The notes below the pieces were generated by a model. It was not told where the DNA came from. It was given only the letters and a program-made list of their open reading frames with translations, and did no database searches. 64,000 bases of DNA from Setophaga petechia (Eukaryota > Chordata > Aves > Passeriformes > Parulidae): contig JANCRA010000167.1 of NCBI GenBank assembly GCA_024362935.1, positions 310,001 through 374,000 of the forward strand, read 5' to 3'. Of the stretch, positions 12,916-26,263 are shown piece by piece (the first letter of the stretch is position 1; each line of letters begins with the position of its first letter). The position numbers and the translations under genes are program-made.

Positions 12916-13136
12916 AAGCCTGAAATGCTGCATGTGGCTACAGTGTCACTTAGTGGCTAAGGCATAGTGCAGATGTGTTTGCTGGCAGTCAGGTGTTCAT
13001 GCAAACACCTTTACAAGAAATGGTAAAAAAGAGACTCACTGAAGCCATAAAATGCTGCACATGACCATGGTGTCACAGAGCAAGTAAGGGCAGCCCAGGT
13101 GTGTTCAGTGGCAGGCAGGTACTCACCCAAACACCT
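12916..13136. repeat. Diverged tandem duplication (~120-bp period) downstream of OTOS
   Basis: Two adjacent segments (about 12916-13018 and 13040-13136) share the same word order: AAATGCTGCA(C/T), GGTGTCAC, AGTGGC, CAGGTGT or CAGGTAC, CAAACACCT. Identity is moderate and the ends are approximate. Confidence 0.45.
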
Positions 13137-13169
13137 GGGCAGCAGCTCTGGCAAAGCTGAGCGAGCCTC

Positions 13170-15396
<2,227 letters not shown>

Positions 15397-15423
15397 CATC
15401 TCCATCCTGGATGGATCGGGCAT
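15397..15423 (-). CDS. OTOS: Otospiralin, coding exon 2 of 3 (27 bp)
   Basis: A 27-bp microexon between acceptor TTACAG (AG at 15425-15424) and donor G|GTAATT. With the split Asp codons it encodes (D)ARSIQDGD(D). Both borders are in phase 1, fitting exons 1 and 3 exactly. It corresponds to the short segment between signal peptide and DPY motif in mammalian OTOS (AKPVQEEG in human, from memory). Confidence 0.87.
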
Positions 15424-15770
15424 CTGTAAGTAAAGAGAAAACACATCAGTACCAGCTCCTGCACAGAAAGACTTTCTGATAACCAAATATTTTCCATGTA
15501 TAACTAGAAGCTCACAAGTTCTTTAATGCCCACAATGGCCCCTCTGTGTGGCCAAAGGATTTTTGTTTCTTGAACAACAGAGCAAGGAATTCCCTGTTTG
15601 CAATCAGTCACTGCTACAAACCACCTCAGTCTGGCTGTTAGTCAGAACTCACAGCCTGAACAGTTGGGATTAAAATGTCAGCAACACTAAATGGAAGATG
15701 CTGTATTTGTAGCAAAATATTTCTGGGAGCTTGAAAAAATAAGCAAGAATAAATTTGGTAGTAATCTTAC
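15424..15770 (-). other. OTOS: OTOS intron 1
   Basis: 347 bp with GT at 15770-15769 (ACAG|GTAAG) and AG at 15425-15424. It has phase 1. Confidence 0.87.
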
Positions 15771-15822
15771 CTGTTGGCATGTTCATCAGCATACAGAAGA
15801 AAAAGAAGCCAGTAAATGTCAT
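15771..15822 (-). CDS. OTOS: Otospiralin, coding exon 1 of 3 (signal peptide)
   Basis: The ATG at 15822-15820 opens MTFTGFFFFCMLMNMPT plus one base. This hydrophobic leader is a signal peptide and is followed by a consensus ACAG|GTAAG donor. The three exons total 52+27+185 = 264 bases, giving 87 aa plus stop, against ~89 aa in human. Otospiralin is a small secreted protein made by fibrocytes of the cochlear spiral ligament and limbus and by non-sensory vestibular cells, and it is needed for normal hearing in mammals. The leader itself is poorly conserved, so the start rests on the phase match and the hydrophobic stretch. Any non-coding 5' exon lies outside what I can recognise. Confidence 0.87.
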
Positions 15823-16694
15823 CTTGTCTGCAAGAAACTGCTTGCGCTTCTGAAAAGTAATTTGTTCAATTGAGGATTATTACAAGAGATTAATAATTAT
15901 GCAAACTCAATTATTTCTTGTTTTAATAGAAGAATACATTCCAAAATAGCTTCTAGTTACTAATTTAGGCATGAAAAAATCCAATCATATTTCTTATAGC
16001 TTCTGAAGTGCAACACAGAGCATTAAAAGACCATCAGTCCTGAAATGTATATTGATATTTTGGTTTTAGATGGCATAAATCCAAAAGGTGCCTCTGAATT
16101 GACATGAAAGCAAGTGTCTTTGGAAATGTTTGATTTTGTGGGTAATTTAATTTCACTTTGGAAATTACCTCTCTGTTTCTCTTCTTTTCTTCTTCTTGCA
16201 GCTCTGAGTCAGCTACAAAACTCCAAAGGGATTTCTATTGCTGTAAAATAGCAGTGCTTTGTAAGGAAGGGTGGGGGGAAACGTCACTGAGTTACTACAC
16301 CAATCTGATTTTGTTTTCTTCAGGTATTTTAACTGCTCACATTTGCATTATATTTCAGCACTGCCCATGGAAGAGACAGTGGACAGTTTCTGAGAGGAAA
16401 TCAGAATAAACTTTGGCAATAACATTTCATTTTGGAAGATAGAGGGGAAAAATACAAAAGCAAATTCAGTGATTATTCCAGTTTCTGCCTGCCAGATTTT
16501 CTTTCTACCCCTTCAGACAAATAGATTTTTTAAAATGTTAGCTGAGCAAATTGCTAAAAGGATATTGAGTTCCCTCTCCAGCTCAGTCATAAACCCCAGA
16601 AATACTTGACAGTGCTTTATATTCTTATTTAGGATCCTTAAAATCTAGACCTTAAAATGTACCAGGCAGTGAGTGGTCACTGAAATCAATTGTG
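15823..16694. other. Region upstream of OTOS, nothing certain
   Basis: This would hold the OTOS promoter or 5' UTR. No CpG island and no clear TATA box at a supported start site is visible. No repeats were recognised. Confidence 0.4.
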
Positions 16695-16893
16695 TTATAG
16701 AGAGTAAAGAAGGAGGTCCCTGAGGACCACGGCCATGCTGATGGTGCTGGTGCCTTCAGGGGGTCGATAGGGTGCACTGAAATGCATTTTCACATTATAT
16801 CCATTTCCTGGAAGGATTCCTCTCCCACACCCAGCAGGTGCTTCGGGCTCCAGCCCGTGCAGGTTCCTGTATGGATCCAGCACTTTGAGAAGC
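16695..16893 (-). CDS. Unassigned open segment, possible terminal exon of an unknown gene
   Basis: On the minus strand a TCTCCCTTCAG sequence (AG at 16895-16894) is followed by an open frame of ~66 codons. It contains VLDPYRNLHGLEPEAPAG, GRGILPGNGYNVKMHFSAPY and RPPEGTSTISMAVVLRDLL before a TAA at 16697-16695. The composition is protein-like (Gly/Pro turns, balanced charges) and more convincing than the shadow frames around it. I do not recognise the family and found no partner exon to its right. It could be the last exon of a small gene on the OTOS side, an exonised remnant, or chance. Confidence 0.25.
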
Positions 16894-17093
16894 CTGAAGG
16901 GAGACATGGTTTGGAGAATATTCAATTGTCACATACATCTGATTGATTTTCATCCAGCACACAACCCCTGATGGCAGCAGGTGTGGTCAGGGACTGAGGT
17001 GCAGCAGGAAGTGCTCTGTGACTCGGGCAGATTGGGCATCTCCATGCTTCTCAACAATGTGGCAGTTCAGGTCATCTGGCCAAACCTCCAGCT

Positions 17094-17430
17094 TGTGGGA
17101 TTCACATTCTCTGAACCTGAGAGAAGCAGTGAAAGAAGCAGAAAAAAAATGATCAAACCAGTTCTTACCTCGTTTGCTGTGCCTGTGTTTGTGCTGACGT
17201 AGAATGCAATATAGAAATTGTTTACCCAGAGTGATGGTGTTTTGTTTCCTTGGCCTATCAGGGCCAGGTGTATGTGCAGATTGTTGGTCAGCAGACAGTC
17301 ACAAGATTCTGAGCAGTTAAGTGCTTAGCAGATTCAATTTAGATGTAACATAATATAAAATAATATAGATAATAAAGCAATTAATTAGCCTTCTGATAAG
17401 ACAGAGTTCTCCTCCTCATTCCTCCCGGAC
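17094..17430 (+). mobile_element. LTR family A, copy 5
   Basis: It begins TGTGGGATTCACATTCTCTG and carries the CGTTTGCTGTGCCTGTGTTT, TTGTTTACCCAGAGTGATGG, TTGGCCTATCAGGGCCAGG and ATAATAAAGCAATTAATTAG landmarks. The 3' end fades near CATTCCTCCCGG, and no target-site duplication was found. Confidence 0.65.
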
Positions 17431-20400
17431 ATTGAACAAAATATTACTGATACCATCAATTTCCAGATATTGCCTCTCTTGAGAGGAGCTCCTGAGATGC
17501 CAGTGCAGAGCTCACTGTGCACCTTCATGCTGTGAGGTCTGACTGTACACATGCTGATCTGAGCTGCACTATCTTACTGGGCATTTTCAGTTGCCTTTAT
17601 GGTCTACAAAAGCATTTCTCTGTGTCAATTCTAGATGCCTGCAGCTCTGTGTGTGGTTCCTGACATTGGTGCCTTGGCTGTACCACATCCACCCATCTGC
17701 CACAGGACACAGGGGAAATCTGCACTCACAAAGCCCTGGAGCAGAGAGAACCAGGTGAGTGGCCTTGCAGGAGGACCCAGCTTGGCTGGAGTTTGTTCCT
17801 ATCTACACACAGAGTTAGATAGTTTTGCCAAGAATTAATTCAAGATGTTGTAAGGGAAAAAAGGGGTGCTTTGTAGCACACTAGGCTGTGCCAAGTCATG
17901 TGGAGGGTGAAAAGAAAAATATTATGAAAGCAGAAGCAATTCCATCTTTGAAAGGCTTTAATCTTCCTGCTTAGTGTGTATTTCCCAAGCCTGTGGGAGG
18001 GCTCCCTACATAAGCCAGGTTCTTGCAGCACCTCTCCCACTCACCTGGGCTGCAGCAGCTGCGGGTGGGAAAAGGCATTTCCTTGGAGTTCTGTGCTTCA
18101 TCCATGTACCTGTGTGCACCCAGCAGCACTGCCAGCAGAGCCAGGCTTTCCCTTTCCCTGCCTAGACTGCATATCCTGCTCTAATAAAAACCTGAAGCAC
18201 TGAGGTGTGCTGATAAACACACAAAACAGTCATCAGCTGTAACTGAATAATTGCCATAAATCTGCTTTTGTGCACATCCACCAGCAGCTCTTTGTTTTGG
18301 CTGGTGACAAACCAGGTGCAGTTCCAAGTGGGAGGTGAGATAACGTGTTGTAGATGAAGACAAAGGAGAATAATGATGCTCCTGATGCAGCCACATCCTG
18401 CTGCTCTCTTCATGAGATACTAACAGCATTGTAGGAGGATGACAAAGTCCCAGAGTTTATCAGATTCAGGGTCTATCTGATCACAGCATGATCTGCTACA
18501 ACACTGGACGATCTTGGGAAGATTCCCATAGCTATTGGGCTGATACACACCTTTACACCTACCTCCTTTACACCTACCTCCTTTACACCTACCTCCTTTA
18601 CACCTACCTCCTTTACACCTTCTCATTCTGTCTTTTGAAGCTTGGAGTTACTTCCAGAGCCAGTAGGATCACTGATCTGGCATTGTGTGTCAGTCTTCTA
18701 ACAATCACACCCTTGCAACTTAATTCAAATCAAAATTTTCCTCTTGCTACTGCACATATTGGAGATGTGAATAAATTCTCAGGGTTTCCATGCTAAAGCA
18801 GACCTAGGAAATTATAAAAAGAGGATAAGACTTAGCATTGAAAGCAGCTTGCATACAGGTTAGAACCTCTTCTATCAACACTTCTGTTGCTGTACATGAC
18901 TGCTTGTCCCAATTGGGCCTTTTTTAAACACAATTTTGACTAGAGAAAAACTGATGAGTTCTCATCAGCTGCTGGAAGGACTGTGTGTGCTGGGTTCAGT
19001 GTGCCAAACAGTGCAGTGTGCTCCTGGCTGGTCCCAGAACACATGGTGCTCTGACTTGCAGCGTTTCTAACAGCCTGCAAACACATTCATTTCTTCCCAT
19101 CTCTTTTTTTTCCCCCCTTTTCTTTCTCTAGGAGCATTTTCCTTTTTTCAGACTCAACACAGAGGGGCAATTAAAGTAACAGCACTGAGTGTCCAGCACA
19201 AGTGCTGGCATGGATCAGTTAGCAGAGCCCTCTGCTAATAGTTGCTGCCCTGCAGGCTTCTTCACTGCTGAGCAGTAATTGGAGATGCCATGGTGCCCAC
19301 AAATGCAAATCCTGCTCAGCAGCAGCCACATTTCAGCAGACACTACAGCACTTAACAGGGCAGCTGCTTAATGAGTTCACTGTCTTAATTTCTACTTATT
19401 TTGGAAAGAAATTTCCTGTTCTCCTTTTTCAGAGCAGCCCATTAGCCCAAAAAGCTGTTATTCCTGCTGACAAGAAGTTCTTCAGGTTCTGTGCTCTAAA
19501 GTTTGCATACAGTTTTTAGCTAAGGCCAGAAAAACTTTGCTGCATGAAAGAAAGGGCTGTTGTTTTTCCCTACCCCCCATCCCAGGAGGATCCAATCAAT
19601 GTGTACTTTCTGTAGATGGCTCTCAAAGCCAGAAAATCCCACACAGAGCCGTGTCAGGGACAGAAATCAATGGGAGCACAGACGACATTCCCTTGGGGAT
19701 AGGGAAATGCAATTTGGGCAGCACAGGTGGTGGTGTGACTCAGTGGGGAGCAGTCCTGGAGCTGCCAGCCTGCCTTCAGATGGGCTGCTGCCACCAGGGC
19801 TGTTTGACCCACAGCCAGCCCCTGTGGAGCAATCCAGCTCTCCTTGTCGATTAACTTGAAACAGAGATAAAGGAATACATAAAAGCAAGTTTATGGATAC
19901 CTTTCTTTTCTCAACAGCTATGCTAGACTGCTATCACACACACAAAAATCTATAATGCTCCAGGCACTGAAAAAAACCTGCTTAAAAAGCCAGAATCTTT
20001 CTTATTTAATCAATAGACAAAAGCAAGTACATGCAGAGCTCCATAGGAACTTATCTAAAAACTAAATAGGACTAATAGATGCATCTGAAGTGCTTTGCCC
20101 TTGAGCTGAGCAGACAAAATGTTCTCCATAGGGCTACAACATTTCTGTACATCAGAAACAACTAATGACAGTGATATATTGACCACCCCTAAAAACAACA
20201 AACAACAAATGTTTGATTGTTTCCTCCAGCAATTTGTCCAAATAATACAGGTCAAGAGGAGATTCCTGTGACTAGAATATGCTTTGCTCAGACAGGTGTA
20301 AGGAAGTACCAAGAAGCCAAGTAACAAAGTGACCAGTAAATGTAAAATGAGGTAGTTGTGTAAATTTCTCCCACTTTCAAGGCATGTGGTTTCTGACCAT

Positions 20401-21768
20401 TTCCACTCAAACTAGATTTGGAGCTACCAAAGAGCCGTGTGGTATAATGTTCTTTAATGCTCAGTCACAGACAAAAAGACAAATTAAATAAGAAGACAGG
20501 AAAAAAACCCCATAAGGCATCACTTTACCATTGTGCCAGTTAGTCCCATTCTGAATATTGCCTGCATTTTTGGTCTCACATAACAGAAGGCCATGACTGA
20601 ACAAGACAAAGGATACAAAGAAGACTGTGAGGGGAATTAGCAGACAAGGACCAGCTAAAGCAGACTGAGACTCTTCAGGCCAGCAAAAGGATGACAAGAC
20701 CTTGATTTCTACCAAGAGACACCAAATTAGTCTGGCAACAGCTTATTCAAAAGAAAAGTTAGTGGGGTTTGATACAGCTGTGGAATGTCTTGTCAGGGTG
20801 TATTATCAACTACACAGTGTCTGAGCCTGGCCTGGCAGCAGAGCTGCACTTCTGCTCTGTGCCTCACTCCTCTGACACCCTCTGCTCCTGGGCCAGCTGA
20901 GCTTCCAGGCTGAGCCTGGGCTTGATCTTGCAGTCAGTTTTACTGAAATATGACATATTTCCAGTTCTTGTGAACAGACAGCTTTCCTACCAGCAAGTGG
21001 TTTGATCATCCTGATACTAGTAGCCCCTGGAAACAATTGAGGGGAGACACAGCAGATGGATTTGGATAGTTACAAAGCCATTACCAGAATAACTGCAGTG
21101 CAATTAGAGATAGCCCAGTGAAAATGAACCCCTTACAGAGGTACTAGAGCTAATTGGGAAGGTCAGAGTTACAAACCCAAGTTAAGGAGTAGCTCTACAC
21201 TTAAATCAATCACACCTAAGAGCCAACAAGTAAATGCATCAGACATTTATTTCAACTTATCATTTTAGGCTCTATCTGAAGAAAGGTTATATTTGTACAC
21301 ACAAATGAGCTGCCAGGGGTTCACAGGCAGTGCTGCATGCAGCAGCAGGTACTGAAACAAAGGAGGGGAGCAATCCTGCAGGCATCAGGACTAGTGCAGC
21401 TTGGCTCCCAAGGAGCTGACCCTGCCAGGTATCCCAGTGCCACTCCCCAGGAGGATCCTCAGCTCTCCCCATTGCTCCTTGGCCCTCCAGGCACCAGCTT
21501 TGGCTTTCTCCAGGGTCCATGGAGCATTGCTGACCCAACCCAGCAGTCTAGTGCTCCTGCTCACCAGTCAAGCAGATGTTCCTGAGCCAGCAAAGAGCAG
21601 CTGCTGGCTGATTTCTCCCCTCCTATCACCACTGACACCAACAATCTTTTTCCAGTGTCCATCTGCAAATGTTCAAGTGAATGACAGGAACCTCACAGCC
21701 AGCCTGCCACCAGAGGGGTTAGGACTTGGTAACATTTCAAACTATTTTTGCTAAAGGCAAAATGGAGT
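17431..21768. other. Gene-free stretch
   Basis: Apart from a small minisatellite at 18.55 kb I see no exon, RNA gene or recognisable repeat. Frames stay under ~120 codons on either strand and carry no known motif. Confidence 0.45.
18549..18622 (+). repeat. Short minisatellite, 15-bp unit, ~5 copies
   Basis: Near-perfect tandem copies of CTCCTTTACACCTAC. The array is almost homogeneous, so it is recent or actively homogenised. Confidence 0.95.
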
Positions 21769-22153
21769 TGACACAGACATCTTTTATGAAAATCCTTTCC
21801 TTAGGATTTTTCCTCCTGAGAAGCTGAGAGGCCTCAGGAACAAAATGCAAACAATGGTTATCTGCTGCTGTGGAATGCAACAGGTGCATCTGGGATTGGT
21901 CTCATGTGGTTGTTTCTAATTAATGGCCAATCACAGTCAGCTGGCTCGGACTCTGTCCCAGACACAAACCTTTGTTATCATTCCTTCTTTTTCTATTCTT
22001 AGCCAGCCTTCTGATGAAATCCTTTCTTCTATTCTTTTAGTATAGTTTTAATGTAATATATATATCATAAAATAATAAATCAAGCCTTCTGAAACATGGA
22101 GTGAACATTCTCATCTCGTCCCTCATCCTCGGACCCCTGTGAACACCATCACA
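21769..22153 (+). mobile_element. LTR family A, copy 6 (solo LTR, perfect TSD)
   Basis: TGACACAGACATC opens and CACCATCACA closes the element. Perfect 6-bp direct repeats TGGAGT flank it (21763-21768 and 22154-22159). Landmarks are AAGCTGAGAGGCCTCAGGAA, TTATCTGCTGCTGTGGAATG, TTAATGGCCAATCACAGTCA, TAGCCAGCCTTCTGATG and a CATAAAATAATAAATCAAGC polyadenylation-like block. Confidence 0.85.
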
Positions 22154-23152
22154 TGGAGTATCAGAGCCAACAAGTCCCCTTGGTTTCTTGCATGCTGTTT
22201 GCTCAGGAGACAGAGCTGGCAGTGCCCATCAGCACCACAGAAGGTTCGTGCAGTGAGGAGCACTGGCTCCCAAGCAATCCTGCTGCAGGGAGGATGAGAG
22301 GCAGCAGCAGCAGCTGCATTCCAGCAGCAGGGCATGCAGGACACCCTTCCTGCACCCACATTAGGCCGAAGCTCATCCAAGGCACCTTTTTGGATAAATT
22401 GGTCAGTTGTGTGCTTTAGCCTTACTCAGCTATTCAGCACAGGCACAGATGACTGAACTCAGGAGAGAATGTAATAATCTGGTCACAAGCTGACAGGTTT
22501 ATTCAGGAACTCTCAAGAGAGGATGTATTTTTCCCATTGCCATTAAGGTTAGATGTATCATAGCAATAACCTCCAACATTTTGAAATATACTCACAATTT
22601 TCTCAGATTGATTGAATGCTCCAGCTACACTTAAGCTATTAAGCCAACAGCAGATGTTTATTGTTTTCATTTCATAGAGATGTTTCTTTAAATAAAAGTG
22701 CATTAAATATTTCATTACCAAAGTTAAGATTTCAGTAGGATAAATAGAAGCTTCTTTACACCCAGGGTCTTTTCTTCCTTTTGATTCATATGCCAAGGCT
22801 ACTTCAATATCACCAGCTATACCTGTCCACAAGCAGCTCTGCCCTAGGGGCAATAAAATTGATTAACCAGATTGATGAAGAGATGAGCTTGATTACAAAA
22901 AATCCATCACAAACATGAGCAAGCTGCCAGTATATTTGATACCAGCAATCCGTGAGACCTGTTAGTGCCTGTACCACTGCAGACCAAAAGCCACACAGGC
23001 TTTGCTACAAGCAGAGCAGGTTAGCAAACCCAAGGAACATCACATGAGGGTCTGGAAAGAATTGTTCTCTTTATTCACCTTACAAAGTTTTGCTGTTTTA
23101 AAGACTGACAGGGTGAAGACTATCAGTCACCATCCCAAAATAAAACAGCACC
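22154..23152. other. Gene-free stretch between two LTRs
   Basis: No recognisable gene or repeat. A 116-codon minus-strand frame (22503-22853) has no identifiable features. Confidence 0.45.
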
Positions 23153-23548
23153 TGTTGTGGTGCTTGTGAGGGTCCCCAGGACGAGGTGAGAGATGAGTAT
23201 TGACTCCTAGTTCTCAAAAGGCTAATTTAGTATATTATGATATATATTATATTAAAAGAGAATGCTATACTAAAACTATTCTAAAGAAAAAGGAGATATC
23301 AGAAGGCTAGACAAGAATGAATAATAAAAACCTGTGACAGATCAGAGTCCGACACAGTGGCTGTGATCGGTCATTAATTAAAAACAATTCACATGGAACC
23401 AATCAAAGATGCATCTGTTGGTGAGCAACCTCCAAACCACATTCCAAGCAATCAGGTAATTATTGTTCACATTTCTTTTCTGAGGGTTCTCAGCTTCTCA
23501 GGAGAAAAATCCTGGCGAAGGGATTTTTCATAAAATATCACGGTGACA
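23153..23548 (-). mobile_element. LTR family A, copy 7 (solo LTR, perfect TSD)
   Basis: Left end TGTTGTGGTGCTTG, right end CACGGTGACA. Perfect 6-bp duplications AGCACC lie at 23147-23152 and 23549-23554. Reverse-oriented landmarks are AAGGCTAATTTAGTATATTA, GGTCATTAATTAAAAACAAT, CACATGGAACCAATCAAAGA and CTCAGCTTCTCAGGAGAAAA. Confidence 0.87.
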
Positions 23549-24200
23549 AGCACCTACGTTCTGCCCTAGGTTTTCTGGGTAGTAGTGGTCAGTACCAACA
23601 CTGCAGCTGGAGAGCAAACCCTGCACAGCCCTAGGAGCTTGTAAATTATGGTTACCCAGATTATTGCCTTATATACTGAAGGTAGAGATTAGCCTTGGTT
23701 AGTGGCCTTACCAAGCAACTTTGCAGAGATTATGTTTGAGGTTCTAGTTTGGACTGATGTGCTAAACTCCAGTGCAGTTGAACAAGACTGAACCTGTTAT
23801 ACCAGGACCAAATAAATTAATCATTAAAACACCACTGTTGACTCAAATTCCTTGATGCATACAGTTTATCATAGGGAAAGCCGTTCTTGCCTGAATTTAT
23901 TGCTGTTTAGTTTGTAATTTAATGATCATTGCCCATGTTTGACACGATTTTGCAGTCGGTTTGCACCTGCCAGCTCAGACTGTGACCTGCCTCAGCATTC
24001 AGTTCAATGTTATTTTTGCCACTCTTAGTGAAGTCCAGCCGTGTGCGTGGGCAGGGCAGCCTTGCCAGGGCCCTGGCTTCATTCAGTGGGGCACACAGCC
24101 CGCACGGAGCGGGGACAGCCACAGGTACCCGGGATCTGCCCGGGACAGGGAGCCCGGCCCGGGGCTGCAGCGCGGGGCTGCGGCTCCCTCTGCTGTCCCG
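23549..24200. other. Gene-free stretch becoming GC-rich at its right end
   Basis: The first ~450 bp are AT-rich and unremarkable. From ~24040 to 24230 GC and CpG rise (CGGGACAGGGAGCCCGGCCC). I see no promoter or exon there, and it may be part of the ERV-related segment that continues to 25.1 kb. Confidence 0.4.
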
Positions 24201-24440
24201 GGATCCCGCTCACACACCGGGATGCTCACATACCGAGAGGGATGCTCACACACACACACACACCCGGGGGATGCTCTCACACACACACACCCAGAGGGGG
24301 ATGCTCTCACTCACACACACACACACACCCAGAGGGATGGTCACACACACACACACAGGGGCATGCTCACACACACACACACAGGGGGATGCTCACACAC
24401 ACACACCCAGGGGGATGCTCATACACACCCAGCACAGCCC
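24200..24440 (+). repeat. CA-rich minisatellite, ~9 irregular units of ~20-38 bp
   Basis: Units have the form GGGGGATGCTC followed by a (CA)n run of variable length and CCCAGAG or CCGG. The frames of 159-242 codons running through it are products of the dinucleotide runs. Confidence 0.9.
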
Positions 24441-24507
24441 CCCGTGCCCAGCCTTGGCCTCACACAGGGGAGCAGGCCAGCACTGACACTCCTGTGCTCC
24501 CATCCCA

Positions 24508-25100
24508 TGTGCAAACCCAGGGCACCACAGGGAATATTCCTGTGTCTGCTCTGGGGTGCCCTGACCCCCAGGGCAGCACTGACTGTGACCCTCATCCATG
24601 GAGAAAGTTTCCCAGACTTCAAGATAGACTGGAACCCACAAAAGTGTGAAATAGATTATAGAGAGCAGTGCAGGTGTATCACTGGGTGAGAAATTGAGGG
24701 TTTGGGACTTTTAGTGTGTTGTGGATGGCAGCAAGATGGAGGGCACAGGGTGCTGTCCTGGGTTTCTTCTTCATGCTTCTTCTTCCTCCTTCTCCATGGG
24801 TTTGGGTGGCATTTTGTAATTGGGCAGAAAAGTCTGCATTGGGGACTCTGTGGGATCAGTTATTGAGTTAAAAGGGAAAATAATCCAGGTGTCAGTCCTT
24901 AATTGGATATTTAGTCTTAAAAGACCTTGTACCAAGAGATTGTTGGTCATTTTGTGCCTTCTAATGAAAAGCTGCTGAACTCACAGTACTGACACTGTTT
25001 TAGTGATAAGAGATAATAAACACCTGAGTGCCAACATGAAACTTCTGTCTGGAATGCCTTCAATGCAGATCCAGAGAAACCCACAGCTGGCACTGCCACA
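24508..25100 (+). mobile_element. Dispersed ERV-like repeat K, copy 1 (probable LTR)
   Basis: Roughly 590 bp are ~90% identical by eye to 56459-57052 in the same orientation. Shared blocks include TTGTGGATGGCAGCAAGATGG/AGCAAGATGGAGGGCACAGG, TTCTCCATGGGTTTGGGTGG, AAAAGGGAAAATAATCCAGG and AGATAATAAACACCTGAGTG, the last containing an AATAAA signal. The layout is typical of a bird ERV LTR. No target duplication was defined. Confidence 0.55.
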
Positions 25101-26263
25101 CTCAGCAGCACCCCAAAATGGGGACTGCTAACAAGTGGTGATTACTGCTTTTGGAGGCTGTCCATGCTCAAGGTCCAGCAGAATCAGGTCTTTAGGGAAA
25201 ACAAAATGGGACATTGGGAACCCATTTCCAACCATACTTAATAAATGGAGACATTGTCACACATGCATGGGTTAGGTTTGTTTCCTGATTGCTAGCCCAG
25301 GGCCTGGGCTTCTCTGTAAGCTCTGTGCTCCCCAGTGATTGTACATCCCTGCTGGTGTCCCTGCTCCTTTCACCACTTCCATCCTGTCTATTAGCAGGTG
25401 TGGAAAAATTACCCAACACTACAAACTCCTCTATTTTAGCATAACCAACCTGCTGTGTTACTTTCTGACTCCTGCTGAACAAGGTGCCAGAATACCCCTC
25501 ACCCTTTGTATAAAATGTCCCTGCTCATTATGCAGCTCTCCTTTTTGGTTAGCCTAAGGGCAGAGACTTTTCATTTTCTTTTTCAGTCCCCAGTGTCCTT
25601 CCTCCCCTCATTATCAAAAATTCATGTATGGGAGATAGCAAAGCCTCATCACCTTCTCCCTGCCTGAGCCAGCACAATTCCTAATCCCTCTCAAACTGCA
25701 AGAGAAGCCAGAGCCTGACACACAGAATCCACTGCTGACCTTGCCCAAAGCCTGCAGACATGATTAACCATGATTAACTATCCCACCACACACCCCTCCC
25801 TCCCCAGCCCTCCCTCAGTCACACAGCCAAAACTGCTCCACAGGCTGCTCCCACCCCTGTCCCTTTGCCAGCAGCTCAGAAATGTCAGCCCACCCTCACA
25901 TCAGAGCTTTTACTTTGAGTCAGGCTCACCTCTCCTCCTTTTTCTTGTTCTCACATGCTTTTTAATGCTTTTAACATCATGCTGATGGTTTGATGCCCAT
26001 TTCCATCCTCATGACACAGGAGGACCAGCAATACAGATTGTAAATCCTTCAACATTAAGTATTTTTCACTCTGTGTGTGTATGTGTGTGAGCTTGTTTGC
26101 ATGGGTTTTTTATTTCTCATCGGGAAGAGGCACAGCTGTTATTTTTGTGTCAACTCTGAGGCAGATAATATTTTACATATTGTTTATTTAAAAAAGAAAA
26201 AAAGGTAAATGTGGGTACATCACATTCTGGAGGGTTACATGTTAAAGTTTACACACAGCTCCA
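25101..26263. other. Gene-free stretch
   Basis: Nothing recognised apart from a short TG-rich patch near 26070-26090. Confidence 0.45.

Noticed and set aside
18549..18622. CRISPR-like array of short repeats
   Set aside because: The units are contiguous 15-mers without unique spacers, and the context is vertebrate nuclear DNA.
23961..24689. 242-codon plus-strand frame with His-Thr runs
   Set aside because: The His-Thr repeats are translated CA dinucleotide runs. The rest is ERV-like and GC-rich non-coding sequence.
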